Assembly (NCBI RefSeq): GCF_014651915.1
Contig: NZ_BMXU01000001.1
Coordinates: 992,001-1,056,000, forward strand
Reading direction: 5' to 3'
Source of the DNA: Parvularcula lutaonensis
GTDB lineage: Bacteria > Pseudomonadota > Alphaproteobacteria > Caulobacterales > Parvularculaceae
DNA length: 64,000 nucleotides
Both the position numbers and the translations under genes were made by a program. The notes beneath the pieces were generated by a model. The model had not been told where the DNA came from and ran no database searches. It saw only the letters and a program-made list of their open reading frames with translations. Positions within the stretch are counted from its first letter, which is position 1. The number at the start of each line of letters is the position of its first letter. This document shows, piece after piece, positions 7,833 to 15,740 of the stretch.

Positions 7833-8582
7833 CTACGCGATCCTGCCCGCGACGATCGTGAGGGGCATGGAAATCGTCACGGCGCGATCGCCGAGCTCCG
7901 CCAGCGCGCGGTCGGTGACAGCGTCCAGCCTGGCCGCTTCGCCCTCGGCCCGCGCGCGGGTCATGGCGGACCAGCTGCCGATGAAGGCAAGGACCTTTGC
8001 GACGGTCCAGTCCATGGTCATGGAGAGGCTGGGAGCTTCGACCTCCATGAAAGGGAAGCCGATTTCATCGCGCGGGTAGCGCCGGAGCGCCAGCCTGTTC
8101 CCCTCGGCCCAGTAGGGATCGATGATGGCGAGAACGGGCTCGATCAGGTGCGCCATCAGGGGAGCGGGACCGTCGAAGAGGCCATAGGTCCAGCCGCAGA
8201 AGAGGCCTCCGGGACGGCTGACCCTGCGCACCTCCGCCCAGAACCGGGGGAACTCGAACCAGTGCAGCGCCGTGGCGACTGTGACGGCATCGACCGAGGC
8301 GTCGGGCAACGCGGAGGCTTCCGCTTCAGCGACGGCATATTGGATGTTGGGCCGGCGCACGGCATGGGAGACCTGCTCGTGACTGATATCGGTGGCGTGG
8401 ACGATGGCGAAGCGCTCCGCGAGCTTTCGGGCCGCCTGGCCCGAGCCGGTCGCAACGTCGAGGACGCTCCACGTGGCGGGCGCTTCCCCGGCGATCCAGT
8501 CGAAAAGCGCGTCGGGATAGCTCGGGCGAGCCTTGGCATAGGCGCCGGCGTACCGGCCGAAGGATTGCGCATTGGCGTCCAT
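7833..8582 (-). CDS. Class I SAM-dependent methyltransferase
   Basis: A 249-aa Rossmann-fold methyltransferase. Motif I is VLDVATGSGQAARKLAE (residues about 39-55), followed by ATDISHEQ (acidic loop), DAVTVATALHWFEFPRFWAEVRRVSRPGGLF (motifs II-III). The HWF block matches the Methyltransf_11 group close to yeast Tmt1/Crg1 (trans-aconitate-type) and many uncharacterised bacterial enzymes. ATG at 8582 was chosen as the start of the conserved N-terminus (MDANAQSFGRYAGAYAKARPSYP). Substrate unknown. It is divergent from aroK, with about 100 bp between them. Confidence 0.85.
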   Translation of the reverse strand: MDANAQSFGRYAGAYAKARPSYPDALFDWIAGEAPATWSVLDVATGSGQAARKLAERFAIVHATDISHEQVSHAVRRPNIQYAVAEAEASALPDASVDAVTVATALHWFEFPRFWAEVRRVSRPGGLFCGWTYGLFDGPAPLMAHLIEPVLAIIDPYWAEGNRLALRRYPRDEIGFPFMEVEAPSLSMTMDWTVAKVLAFIGSWSAMTRARAEGEAARLDAVTDRALAELGDRAVTISMPLTIVAGRIA

Positions 8583-8686
8583 GGGGCGAGTGTCGCCGCG
8601 GCACAGCATTTTCGTCCATATTCTTCTGCAGTGCCCGCGCGTCACGGCTGGCGCGATGGCCTGAACGGCCCTAGCTTCCTTGCGAC

Positions 8687-9262
8687 ATGAACAGCGTTTC
8701 CCGTTTTCCCTTTGCCCGCCCGGAGCTGCGTCTCACCCGGCCTATTGTGCTGGTCGGCCTGATGGGGGCTGGCAAGTCGACCACTGGCCGCCGTCTTGCG
8801 CGGCGCCTCGGGGTCGGCTTTGCCGATGCCGACGACGAGATCGAGGAAGCGGCGGGGATGCGTATCGCGGACATCTTCGAGATCTATGGCGAAGCGGAGT
8901 TCAGGGATCTCGAGCGTAAGGTGATGCAACGCCTGCTGGCGGAAGGGCCGCGGGTGCTCGCGACCGGCGGCGGGGCGTTCATGAATGACGAGACCCGCGC
9001 AATGGTGAAGGACCTCGGCACGTCGGTCTGGCTGAAAGCCGATCTCGATACCCATGTGCGGCGGACGGCGCTGCGCGACACGCGCCCGATCCTGCGCAAG
9101 GGCGATCCGAAAAGCATTCTCGCCAAGCTGATCGAGGAGCGAAGCCCGATCTATGCGCAGGCGGACATAACGGTGGAGAGTCATGACGGTCCGCACAAGG
9201 ATACTGTCGGAAAGATCGTGAAGGCGCTGAGCAATCGCGTGCGCGCGGGGGATCCTGTCTGA
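8687..9262 (+). CDS. aroK: Shikimate kinase
   Basis: Phosphorylates shikimate in aromatic amino acid synthesis. The 191-aa protein has P-loop GLMGAGKST, shikimate-binding DADDEIE, FRDLERKVM and the GGGAF Walker B-like motif, then RPIL in the lid. The stop codon shares one base with the aroB start (TGATG), as in the classical aroK-aroB pair. Confidence 0.96.
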   Translation: MNSVSRFPFARPELRLTRPIVLVGLMGAGKSTTGRRLARRLGVGFADADDEIEEAAGMRIADIFEIYGEAEFRDLERKVMQRLLAEGPRVLATGGGAFMNDETRAMVKDLGTSVWLKADLDTHVRRTALRDTRPILRKGDPKSILAKLIEERSPIYAQADITVESHDGPHKDTVGKIVKALSNRVRAGDPV

Positions 9263-10362
9263 TGCACACCGTTCCCGTTGCCCTTCCGGGCAAGAGCTAC
9301 GACGTGGTCATCGGCAGGGGTGCGCTCGGGGACCAGGCCGGAAGGATCCGTGCCCTGACGAAGAATCCGAGTGCAATCGTCGCCGATGAGGAAGTCTGGA
9401 AGCGGCATGAAAAGGCACTGCGCGCGGTCCTGCCGGACCTGCCGGTGATCGAGGTGCCGTCAGGAGAGAAATCGAAGAGCTGGGCCGAGTTCGAGCGGGT
9501 TTCCGAGCTGCTCCTGGCCATGGGGGTCGAGCGCGGTGGATCCGTGGTCGCCTTTGGCGGCGGTGTCGTGGGGGACCTTGCAGGCTTCTGCGCCGCGACC
9601 CTGCGGCGCGGCTGCAAGCTGGTGCAGGTTCCGACGACGCTGCTTTCCCAGGTCGACAGCTCCGTAGGCGGGAAGACTGCGATCAACACGCGGGCTGGCA
9701 AGAACCTCGTCGGCGCCTTCCACCAACCATCGCTCGTGGTGATCGATACTGAATTCCTCGGCACGCTGCCGAGGCGGGAACTTCTCGCTGGCTATGCGGA
9801 AGTGGTGAAATATGGCGCGCTGGGCGACGAGGCGTTCTTCGACTGGCTGGAGCAGCATGGCGGCGGTGTGCTGACGCTCGACGACGCGCCGCTGTCGGAA
9901 GCCATCGCCAAGAGCTGCGCGGCGAAGGCTGCGATCGTGGCGGATGACGAGAAGGAGGCCGGCAAACGCGCGCTCCTCAATCTTGGCCACACTTTCGGCC
10001 ACGCCATCGAGGCGGAAGGCAAGTATGACGGGCGCATCCTGCATGGCGAGGGCGTGGCGATCGGGATGGCCATGGCGGCGCGCTTTTCCGTGCGGGAGGG
10101 CCTGTGTCCGCCGGGCGATGCGGATCGGCTTGAACGGCTGCTGAGAAGGGCCGGGCTGCCGACGCGGCTGGCCGATATGGGCTCCATCGAGACCACCGCC
10201 GAACGGCTCGTCGATCATATGAAGCAGGACAAGAAGGTCGAAAGCGGCGCGCTCACTCTCATTCTGCTCCGGCGGCTGGGCGACGCCTTCGTGGCGAAGG
10301 ACCAGGATCCGTCACGAGTGCTGGACTTTCTCGCGGAAGAGACGCACCTCCCTGCCCTATGA
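9262..10362 (+). CDS. aroB: 3-dehydroquinate synthase
   Basis: Converts DAHP to 3-dehydroquinate, the second shikimate-pathway step. The 366-aa protein has the NAD-binding GGGVVGDLAGFCAATLRRG, QVPTTLLSQVDSSVGGKTAIN, the zinc-site block LLNLGHTFGHAIE and HGEGVAIGM. Its length is normal. It overlaps aroK by one base and the CNNM-family gene by four, so all three are translated from one message. Confidence 0.97.
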   Translation: MHTVPVALPGKSYDVVIGRGALGDQAGRIRALTKNPSAIVADEEVWKRHEKALRAVLPDLPVIEVPSGEKSKSWAEFERVSELLLAMGVERGGSVVAFGGGVVGDLAGFCAATLRRGCKLVQVPTTLLSQVDSSVGGKTAINTRAGKNLVGAFHQPSLVVIDTEFLGTLPRRELLAGYAEVVKYGALGDEAFFDWLEQHGGGVLTLDDAPLSEAIAKSCAAKAAIVADDEKEAGKRALLNLGHTFGHAIEAEGKYDGRILHGEGVAIGMAMAARFSVREGLCPPGDADRLERLLRRAGLPTRLADMGSIETTAERLVDHMKQDKKVESGALTLILLRRLGDAFVAKDQDPSRVLDFLAEETHLPAL

Positions 10363-11630
10363 TCACCACGGCTCTCTTCATCCTTTTCCTGCTGATGATG
10401 TCAGCGTTCTTTTCGGGTTCAGAGACAGCACTGACGGCGACGTCGCGGGCGCGGATGCGCTCGCTGGAGCTCAAGGGCGACAAGAAGGCCGCCGCCGTCA
10501 GCCGTCTGACGGAAGATCGCGAACGGCTGATCGGCGGCATTCTCCTCGGCAATAATGCGGTGAACATTCTCGCTTCAGTGCTGGCGAGCGGGTTGTTCGT
10601 GGAGCTTTTCGGCGAAGGCGGAACGGCGGTGGCCGTGTCGACGATCGTCATGACGCTGCTCGTGCTGGTCTTTGCCGAGGTGATGCCGAAGACGGCCGCC
10701 ATCGCCCGCGCCGATTCGATCGCCATGCTGGTTGCGCCGGTGATGAGCCGGATCGTGGCGATCCTCGCGCCGATCACCGGTGTCGTGCAGCTCATTGTAC
10801 GGACGACGCTGCACCGGGTTTTCGGCCTCGATGTCACCTCAATGGACGATGCGCTCTCACCGCAGGAAGAGCTCAAGGGCGCGATCGAGCTGCACCACGA
10901 AGAGGGCCAGATCGAGAAAGAGGCCCGCGACCTGATCCGCGGCGCTCTGGAACTCGACGATATCACGGTCGAGGATATCATGCTGCACCGGAAGCAGATC
11001 GAGATGCTCGACGTGAACGCCCCTAAGCAGGAGATCGTCGAGGCGGTCCTTGCGTCCAACCACACGCGGATCCCGCTTTACGACGAGGATCCGGACAATG
11101 TGGTCGGCGTCCTCCACGCCAAGGACATGCTCCGCGCATTGTGGAAAGTCGGCAATGACGTGGACAAGATCGATGTCCGCGAGATCGCGATGGAACCCTA
11201 TTTCGTTCCGGAAACAACGACGCTGAAGGAGCAGCTCGACGCCTTCAAGAAAAGCCAGCAGCACTTCGCGCTGGTCGTGGACGAATATGGATCATTGCGC
11301 GGCCTCGTGACGCTCGAAGACATTCTCGAAGAGATCGTCGGCGAGATCGAGGACGAGCACGACGTCGTCGTCACCGGAGTCGAGAAGCAGCCTGACGGCT
11401 CGGTCATCGTCGATGGCGATGTCACCATCCGCGACCTCAACCGGATGATGGACTGGCGCCTGCCGGACGACGAAGCCGTCACGGTTGCAGGCCTCGTGAT
11501 CCATGAGGCGCGCTGCATCCCGGACGTGCATCAGGTGTTCAGCTTCCACGGCTACCGTTTCGAGATTCTCGCCAAGCGCCGCAACCAGGTGACCAAGCTG
11601 CGGATCGTGCCGTTGCAGGATTCGGCGTGA
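10359..11630 (+). CDS. CNNM/CorC-family protein (DUF21-CBS-CorC_HlyC)
   Basis: A 423-aa inner-membrane protein of the CNNM/CorB group, linked to Mg2+ export and previously mis-annotated as hemolysin. Domains in order: DUF21 transmembrane domain (residues 1-190, starting MITTALFILFLLMMSAFFSGSETALTATSRARM), a CBS pair (about 205-330, with SNHTRIPLYDEDPDNVVGVLHAKD and EYGSLRGLVTLEDILEEIVGEIEDEHD) and a C-terminal CorC_HlyC domain. It directly follows aroB with a 4-base overlap; aroK-aroB-CNNM order recurs in alphaproteobacteria. Confidence 0.92.
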   Translation: MITTALFILFLLMMSAFFSGSETALTATSRARMRSLELKGDKKAAAVSRLTEDRERLIGGILLGNNAVNILASVLASGLFVELFGEGGTAVAVSTIVMTLLVLVFAEVMPKTAAIARADSIAMLVAPVMSRIVAILAPITGVVQLIVRTTLHRVFGLDVTSMDDALSPQEELKGAIELHHEEGQIEKEARDLIRGALELDDITVEDIMLHRKQIEMLDVNAPKQEIVEAVLASNHTRIPLYDEDPDNVVGVLHAKDMLRALWKVGNDVDKIDVREIAMEPYFVPETTTLKEQLDAFKKSQQHFALVVDEYGSLRGLVTLEDILEEIVGEIEDEHDVVVTGVEKQPDGSVIVDGDVTIRDLNRMMDWRLPDDEAVTVAGLVIHEARCIPDVHQVFSFHGYRFEILAKRRNQVTKLRIVPLQDSA

Positions 11631-11694
11631 ACGAGGTGGCGCCTCCGGGCCAACCCTTCCGCTTGACCCGGACTGCCCCTGACCCCACGAGGCG

Positions 11695-12951
11695 ATGATG
11701 ACCGAGAGTCCTGCGATAGCGCCCAGGCGGGCGCTTCTTTTCATGTTCATCACCGTCCTGCTGTCGATGATCGGGTTCGGCATCATCATTCCGATCATGC
11801 CGGCACTGCTGATGGACGTGACCGGAGAGAACATCTCGGGCGCGGCAGCGCTCGGGGGATGGCTCTATTTTGTCTACGCGCTGGCGCAGTTCATCATGTC
11901 GCCGATCATGGGCGCCCTCTCCGACCGGTTCGGCAGGCGACCCGTAATTCTCATCTCGCTGACCTTCTACTCTCTCGACTTCCTCCTGATGGCCCTCGCG
12001 CCCAACTATGCGTGGTTGGTCATCGCGCGCTTCCTGTCAGGCGCGACAGCGGCGACCTACTCGACGGCCAACGCTGTCATCGCCGATGTCTCACCGCCGG
12101 AGGAACGCTCGGCCAATTTCGGAATGATCGGCGCTGCCTTCGGACTCGGCTTCATCATCGGGCCAGTGCTTGGCGGGCTGTTCGCGGAGATCGACGTGCG
12201 GGCGCCCTTCTTCGCAGCCTCAGCGCTCGGCGCGGTGAACGTCCTTTTCGGCTATTTCGCCCTGCCCGAGACCCTCAAGCAGAAGCGCCCCTTCAACTGG
12301 CTCCGGGCCAACCCGCTGGGCAGCGTGTGGTCGGTCGGGCGGCACGGCATCGTGCTGACGGTGCTCGGCGCCTATTTCCTGATGCAGTTCGCGCACAACG
12401 CCCTGCCCGCGGTCTTTGCCTATTTCGCCAAGTTCCAGTTCCAGTGGTCGGAGCTCGATATCAGCCTCGCGCTCGCTTATGTCGGCCTCACAGCGGCCAT
12501 CGTGCAGGGCGGACTGACCCGCAAGCTCATTCCGGTTCTCGGCGAAGCGCGGTCAGTGCTGGTCGGCGCGACAGCCATGACGGTGAGCTTCATCGGCTAC
12601 GCCTTTTTCTCACCCGATGGCGGGTTCCTCTATCTCTGGATTACCGTCGGGGCGCTCGGCGGGCTGATGATGCCTGCGATGCAGGGAATCATGTCCCATG
12701 CCGTGCCTGCCGACAGCCAAGGCGAGCTGCAGGGCGCCATCGCCAGTGTTATGTCACTGACGATGATGACGAGCCCCCTGCTGATGACGAATATCTTCAG
12801 CCGCTACACGGACAGCGAAGGCGTCATCTTCCCCGGCGCGCCGCTTGTCCTGGGCGCGATCCTGATCGTGCTGTCGATGATCCCCTTCGCGGTGATCGTC
12901 TTCAAGGCGAGAAGAGTAGCGGGTCAGGCCTCTCCCGGGGTGAGCGCCTGA
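11695..12951 (+). CDS. MFS transporter (TetA/DHA1-like)
   Basis: A 418-aa twelve-helix major facilitator. Motif A is visible as GALSDRFGRRPVILIS after helix 2, with LSGATAATYSTANAVIADVSPPEERSANFGMIGAAFGLGFIIGPVLGG (motif C region) in helices 4-5. This resembles the TCR/Tet group, which exports tetracycline or other drugs; the actual substrate is unknown. Two tandem ATGs (11695 and 11698) are possible starts. The 3' end overlaps bolA on the other strand by 28 bp. Confidence 0.9.
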   Translation: MMTESPAIAPRRALLFMFITVLLSMIGFGIIIPIMPALLMDVTGENISGAAALGGWLYFVYALAQFIMSPIMGALSDRFGRRPVILISLTFYSLDFLLMALAPNYAWLVIARFLSGATAATYSTANAVIADVSPPEERSANFGMIGAAFGLGFIIGPVLGGLFAEIDVRAPFFAASALGAVNVLFGYFALPETLKQKRPFNWLRANPLGSVWSVGRHGIVLTVLGAYFLMQFAHNALPAVFAYFAKFQFQWSELDISLALAYVGLTAAIVQGGLTRKLIPVLGEARSVLVGATAMTVSFIGYAFFSPDGGFLYLWITVGALGGLMMPAMQGIMSHAVPADSQGELQGAIASVMSLTMMTSPLLMTNIFSRYTDSEGVIFPGAPLVLGAILIVLSMIPFAVIVFKARRVAGQASPGVSA

Positions 12952-13196
12952 ATCGAAAGGGCGTGAACGGGACCTGCGAGCTCGTCCTTCAGGGTATCGT
13001 TGACCGCGCGCTGGCGCTCGACACGGTTCATTTTTCCAAACAGCTCGCTGACGATCTTGACCCGGAAGTGCGACTCCCCACCTTCCGGAGCCCCCGCATG
13101 ACCTTTATGGAGGTGGCTCTCATCGACAATCTCGAGCACGAGCGGTTCGAACCGCGCCTTGAGCTTGCCTTCGATTTTTTCAGCCACCTGGCCCAT
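12924..13196 (-). CDS. bolA: BolA family protein
   Basis: A 90-aa BolA-like protein, which with a monothiol glutaredoxin binds a [2Fe-2S] cluster. Features are KLKARFEPLVLEIVDESHLHKGHAG, then ESHFRVKIVSELFGKMNRVERQRAVNDTLKDEL and HALSIQALTP. The conserved His and the Arg-Val-Glu-Arg-Gln-Arg helix fit the family. It is divergent from the DnaJ-like gene, a common alphaproteobacterial pairing. Convergent 28-bp overlap with the MFS gene. Confidence 0.94.
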   Translation of the reverse strand: MGQVAEKIEGKLKARFEPLVLEIVDESHLHKGHAGAPEGGESHFRVKIVSELFGKMNRVERQRAVNDTLKDELAGPVHALSIQALTPGEA

Positions 13197-13289
13197 AAAG
13201 CCTCCTTCGGGAAAAATGCCGCAGTCGGCCCGCGATCCTGTGTCCTGTCAAGGCTGGTTCGTCGGGCGCATGAGGACCATAATTCAACC

Positions 13290-13937
13290 ATGGCCGACGA
13301 CCAGTTCAACTATCGCCCCCGTCACGGTTTCGACATCCGGATCAAGCCGACCAAGGGTTCGAAGAACTCCAAGAAATCTTGGGCAAAGACCGAGACGCGC
13401 ACTTGTGACCACGAGGGCTGTGACAAGCCCGCGGAAACCCGTGCGCCGAAATCGCCGGACCAGATGAACCAGTACCTGTGGCTGTGCACCGCCCACGCAC
13501 GGGAGCACAACAAGAACTGGAACTTCTTCGAGGGCAAGACCGACGCCCAGGCCGCGCAGTTGCGCGATGCCGCGCGCTATGGCGAACGGCCGACATGGAA
13601 AATGTCGAAGAACGGACGGGCTGCCGCCGCAGCGAGGGCGGGGATGCATGGCTTCGCGGAGATCGACGATGCCGTCGGTGCCCAGACCCGGATCGACGCC
13701 AGTTCCGGCGATGATGGCGTCTATCGTGAAGGCCGCCGCCTGACGCGGCTGCAGCTCCAGGCTTTCCGCACGATGAACCTGAAGCCGAATTCCTCGAACG
13801 CCGACGTGCGAAAGCGCTATGCGGAGTTGGTCAAGCGCTTCCACCCCGATTCCAACGAAGGCGACCGCTCGGCCGAGGCGCAGCTGCAGGAAGTCATCAA
13901 GGCGCACCAGATCCTGAAAAAGGCCGGCTTCTGCTAG
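13290..13937 (+). CDS. DnaJ-like protein with N-terminal Cys/His motif and C-terminal J domain
   Basis: A 215-aa J-domain protein. The J domain is at the C-terminus (about residues 160-215) with HPD at 185-187 (VKRFHPDSNEG), so it should stimulate a DnaK ATPase. The N-terminal half has C39-x4-C44 and C66-x2-H69 (CDHEGC, LCTAH), a likely small zinc site (inference). This reversed architecture is the alphaproteobacterial DnaJ-like type found next to bolA. ATG at 13290; no gene fusion, although the frame stays open through the upstream MFS gene. Confidence 0.9.
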   Translation: MADDQFNYRPRHGFDIRIKPTKGSKNSKKSWAKTETRTCDHEGCDKPAETRAPKSPDQMNQYLWLCTAHAREHNKNWNFFEGKTDAQAAQLRDAARYGERPTWKMSKNGRAAAAARAGMHGFAEIDDAVGAQTRIDASSGDDGVYREGRRLTRLQLQAFRTMNLKPNSSNADVRKRYAELVKRFHPDSNEGDRSAEAQLQEVIKAHQILKKAGFC

Positions 13938-13978
13938 GTCGCCCTGCCCTCTGACGCATTCTATTCGCCCATGAAACA

Positions 13979-14007
13979 GGCGGTCCGCTGTGTCGGCCGC
14001 CTTTTTT
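13979..14007 (+). terminator. Rho-independent terminator after the DnaJ-like gene
   Basis: GGCGG-T-CCG (13979-13987) pairs with CGGCCGCC (13994-14001), with one bulged T and a 6-base loop, followed by TTTTTT. It lies about 40 bases after the stop codon. Confidence 0.85.
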
Positions 14008-14044
14008 GATTCGGCTGGAGGGCGACCTCCTGCTTCGACTGGGA

Positions 14045-14068
14045 ATTTAGAACAATATTGTGCTAAAT
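14045..14068. promoter_or_regulatory. 24-bp palindrome, candidate operator
   Basis: ATTTAG (14045-14050), one mismatched base, ACAATATTGT (14052-14061, itself a perfect palindrome), one mismatched base, CTAAAT (14063-14068). Every position except the single A/G pair is symmetric. It lies 142 bp before the porin ATG in an AT-rich region, the usual form of a dimeric repressor or activator site. The regulator is unknown. Confidence 0.5.
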
Positions 14069-14176
14069 CATGTGGCGAATGCGCAACCACGAGCTATGAA
14101 ATGTCATAAATCTGCTGTCGAACTGACGTTTTATTGCGCGCTGGCCTTGCTGCGCCGCACAACAATTAATTAGCGT

Positions 14177-14202
14177 CCCCTTTTGCTACGCACCAAAAGG
14201 GG
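14177..14202 (+). promoter_or_regulatory. Hairpin sequestering the porin Shine-Dalgarno
   Basis: CCCCTTTTG (14177-14185) pairs perfectly with CAAAAGGGG (14194-14202) around an 8-base loop. The right arm contains the only Shine-Dalgarno (AGGGG), ideally placed seven bases before the ATG at 14210. In RNA this would hide the ribosome-binding site, suggesting translational control. No T-run follows, so it is not a terminator. Confidence 0.65.
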
Positions 14203-14209
14203 ATACAAA

Positions 14210-14929
14210 ATGCGACATTACGCTCCTCCGAGAAGAATTTCTCGCTACGGAATAGCGGCTCTCGCAATATTCGGCTCACTCGCGGGGACGAGCCACGCAC
14301 AGGACCCGTGGGCTTTCAGCGGCGGCGCAGCCGTGGTTTCCGACTACCGCTTCCGCGGGCTTTCCCAGACGATGCGAGACCCCGCTGTCCAGGCTTCGAT
14401 CTCGGCGGCACGGGGCGGGTTCACCGGGTCGATCTGGGCGTCGAACGTGGAAGGCTTTGCCGACGCCGAAATCGACTTCGTGCTCGACTATGGCTTCAGC
14501 CACGGCGACAACAATTTCAACGTCGGCGGGATTTACTACGCCTACGCCGGATCGGGCACCGACGGCCTCGACTATGTCGAGGGCTACGCCACTTGGGGAC
14601 GCAGCTTCGGTGACTGGAGCCTCGGGCTTGCGGGCTATTACAGCCCGGATTTCTTTGGCGGGTCGGGCAATGCCACCTACTCCCAGGCCTCAGCCTCGTT
14701 TGCGGCGACGGAGAAGGTCAGCATCAACAGCTATTACGGTTATCAGTATGTGGAGGAAAGCGGCGTCTACGGCGTGCCGGACTATTCGGTCTGGTCGATC
14801 GGCGTGAGCTACACCCCAGATATCGTGACCTTTGCCCTCGATTATGTCGATACGGATATTTCGGACACAGAATGCGGCGGCAACTCTTGTGACGGCAGCC
14901 TGATCGCCTCGGTCAGCGTCTCGTTCTAG
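14210..14929 (+). CDS. TorF-family putative outer-membrane porin
   Basis: A 239-aa outer-membrane beta-barrel. It has a signal peptide (MRHYAPPRRISRYG...GTSHAQ, cleaved near residue 30), then alternating aromatic strands: WAFSGGAAVVSDYRFRGLSQT, the family signature near the N-terminus, and it ends SLIASVSVSF with the C-terminal Phe of a BAM substrate. This is the TIGR02001/TorF-type family of proteobacterial putative porins; substrate unknown. ATG 14210 was chosen because AGGGG lies seven bases upstream. Translation is probably controlled by the hairpin at 14177-14202. Confidence 0.85.
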   Translation: MRHYAPPRRISRYGIAALAIFGSLAGTSHAQDPWAFSGGAAVVSDYRFRGLSQTMRDPAVQASISAARGGFTGSIWASNVEGFADAEIDFVLDYGFSHGDNNFNVGGIYYAYAGSGTDGLDYVEGYATWGRSFGDWSLGLAGYYSPDFFGGSGNATYSQASASFAATEKVSINSYYGYQYVEESGVYGVPDYSVWSIGVSYTPDIVTFALDYVDTDISDTECGGNSCDGSLIASVSVSF

Positions 14930-14946
14930 CAAGGGGCGGCCCGGGG

Positions 14947-15237
14947 TCAGGCCGTGGTTTGGGTCACTCCACCGGACCCGGCGGCCTGGCCCCGGACACT
15001 GTCCGCAAGCAGGTAACGCCAGATACCGATCACGTTGATGACGAAAAGCACGGCGTTCTGGATAGTCAGGGCGGTTTCACCCTGAATCACCGCCGTGGCG
15101 ATCCAGCACACGGAGCTGAAAGTAAAGACGACGAAGCCCCAGCCGGTCTTCGTTGGGCCAAGGTTGAGCGAGACAATGACAGCGGCAACGATGCCGGAAC
15201 CCGTCGCCGCCCATTCGAGCAAGGTTGCGAAAGTCAT
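14947..15237 (-). CDS. Small three-helix membrane protein (PnuC/CBU_0592-like)
   Basis: A 96-aa membrane protein with three hydrophobic segments (about residues 12-26, 32-52 and 58-77). It contains LTIQNAVLFVINVIGIWRYLL; the Q-N-x-x-L-x-x-x-N-x-x-G-I-x-R pattern is seen in small CBU_0592/PnuC-related proteins. Function unknown. Convergent with the porin gene (17 bp apart), and its ATG at 15237 lies about 50 bp from the stop of the next minus-strand gene. Confidence 0.7.
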   Translation of the reverse strand: MTFATLLEWAATGSGIVAAVIVSLNLGPTKTGWGFVVFTFSSVCWIATAVIQGETALTIQNAVLFVINVIGIWRYLLADSVRGQAAGSGGVTQTTA

Positions 15238-15284
15238 GGCCTGAGAATGCCGCGCTCCCGCAACCCGTTCCTTTATGCGACCGA

Positions 15285-15647
15285 TTAGCCGCGGAGCTCA
15301 CCGTTCTGCCAGTAGGTCTTACCGCGGGTCTCGTCGAAGTAGTAATACCGCCCGGCACGCTGGTCGTAATAGAGCTCGCGCCCTCCCGGACCTTTGCGCA
15401 GGCGGGTGCCCTCGCCGGACTGGAGGTCCTGCTGGCGCCCGCGTGCGGCACCGGCAATCGCGCCGACGACAGCACCGACTTCGGCGCCCTCCTCAGCATC
15501 ACCGCTGCCAACATTGTTTCCGATCACCGCACCCGCCGCCGCGCCGAGGGCAGCGCCGCCGACTGCGTTTCGCTCGATATTACCTGTTGTGGTGCAGGCG
15601 CTGAGAAGAAGCGCGCCGGCACCAAGACTGATGGTCAGAGCCTTCAT
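15285..15647 (-). CDS. Glycine-zipper lipoprotein
   Basis: A 120-aa predicted lipoprotein (MKALTISLGAGALLLSACTTTG, LSAC lipobox). A glycine zipper follows: NAVGGAALGAAAGAVIGNNVGSGDAEEGAEVGAVVGAIAGAARG, two small helices that can insert into or pack against membranes. The C-terminal part is YYDQRAGRYYYFDETRGKTYWQNGELRG. Similar proteins occur in the outer membranes of many proteobacteria (SlyB/YMGG relatives). ATG 15647 starts the signal peptide. Function unknown. Confidence 0.8.
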   Translation of the reverse strand: MKALTISLGAGALLLSACTTTGNIERNAVGGAALGAAAGAVIGNNVGSGDAEEGAEVGAVVGAIAGAARGRQQDLQSGEGTRLRKGPGGRELYYDQRAGRYYYFDETRGKTYWQNGELRG

Positions 15648-15740
15648 GATGGGTCCTTTCCGTTCCCGATCCAACAAACGTGGGACGAAAACGGGCCTTG
15701 GCAAAGGGTGGTTCCCATGAAGAGCTGGTGAGAACCAGCG

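Larger units (their letters stand above)
13938..14209 (+). promoter_or_regulatory. AT-rich regulatory region upstream of the TorF-type porin
   Basis: A 272-bp gene-free stretch, clearly AT-richer than its surroundings after 14040. It holds the terminator of the DnaJ-like gene, a 24-bp near-perfect palindrome (14045-14068) and a perfect hairpin over the ribosome-binding site (14177-14202). No small ORF looks real. The promoter of the porin gene must lie here, but no confident -35/-10 pair is visible. Confidence 0.6.

Noticed and set aside
11859-13289. Long open frame joining the MFS region to the DnaJ-like gene
   Set aside because: The frame is out of register with the MFS protein and only becomes family-like at the ATG at 13290, so it is not a fusion.
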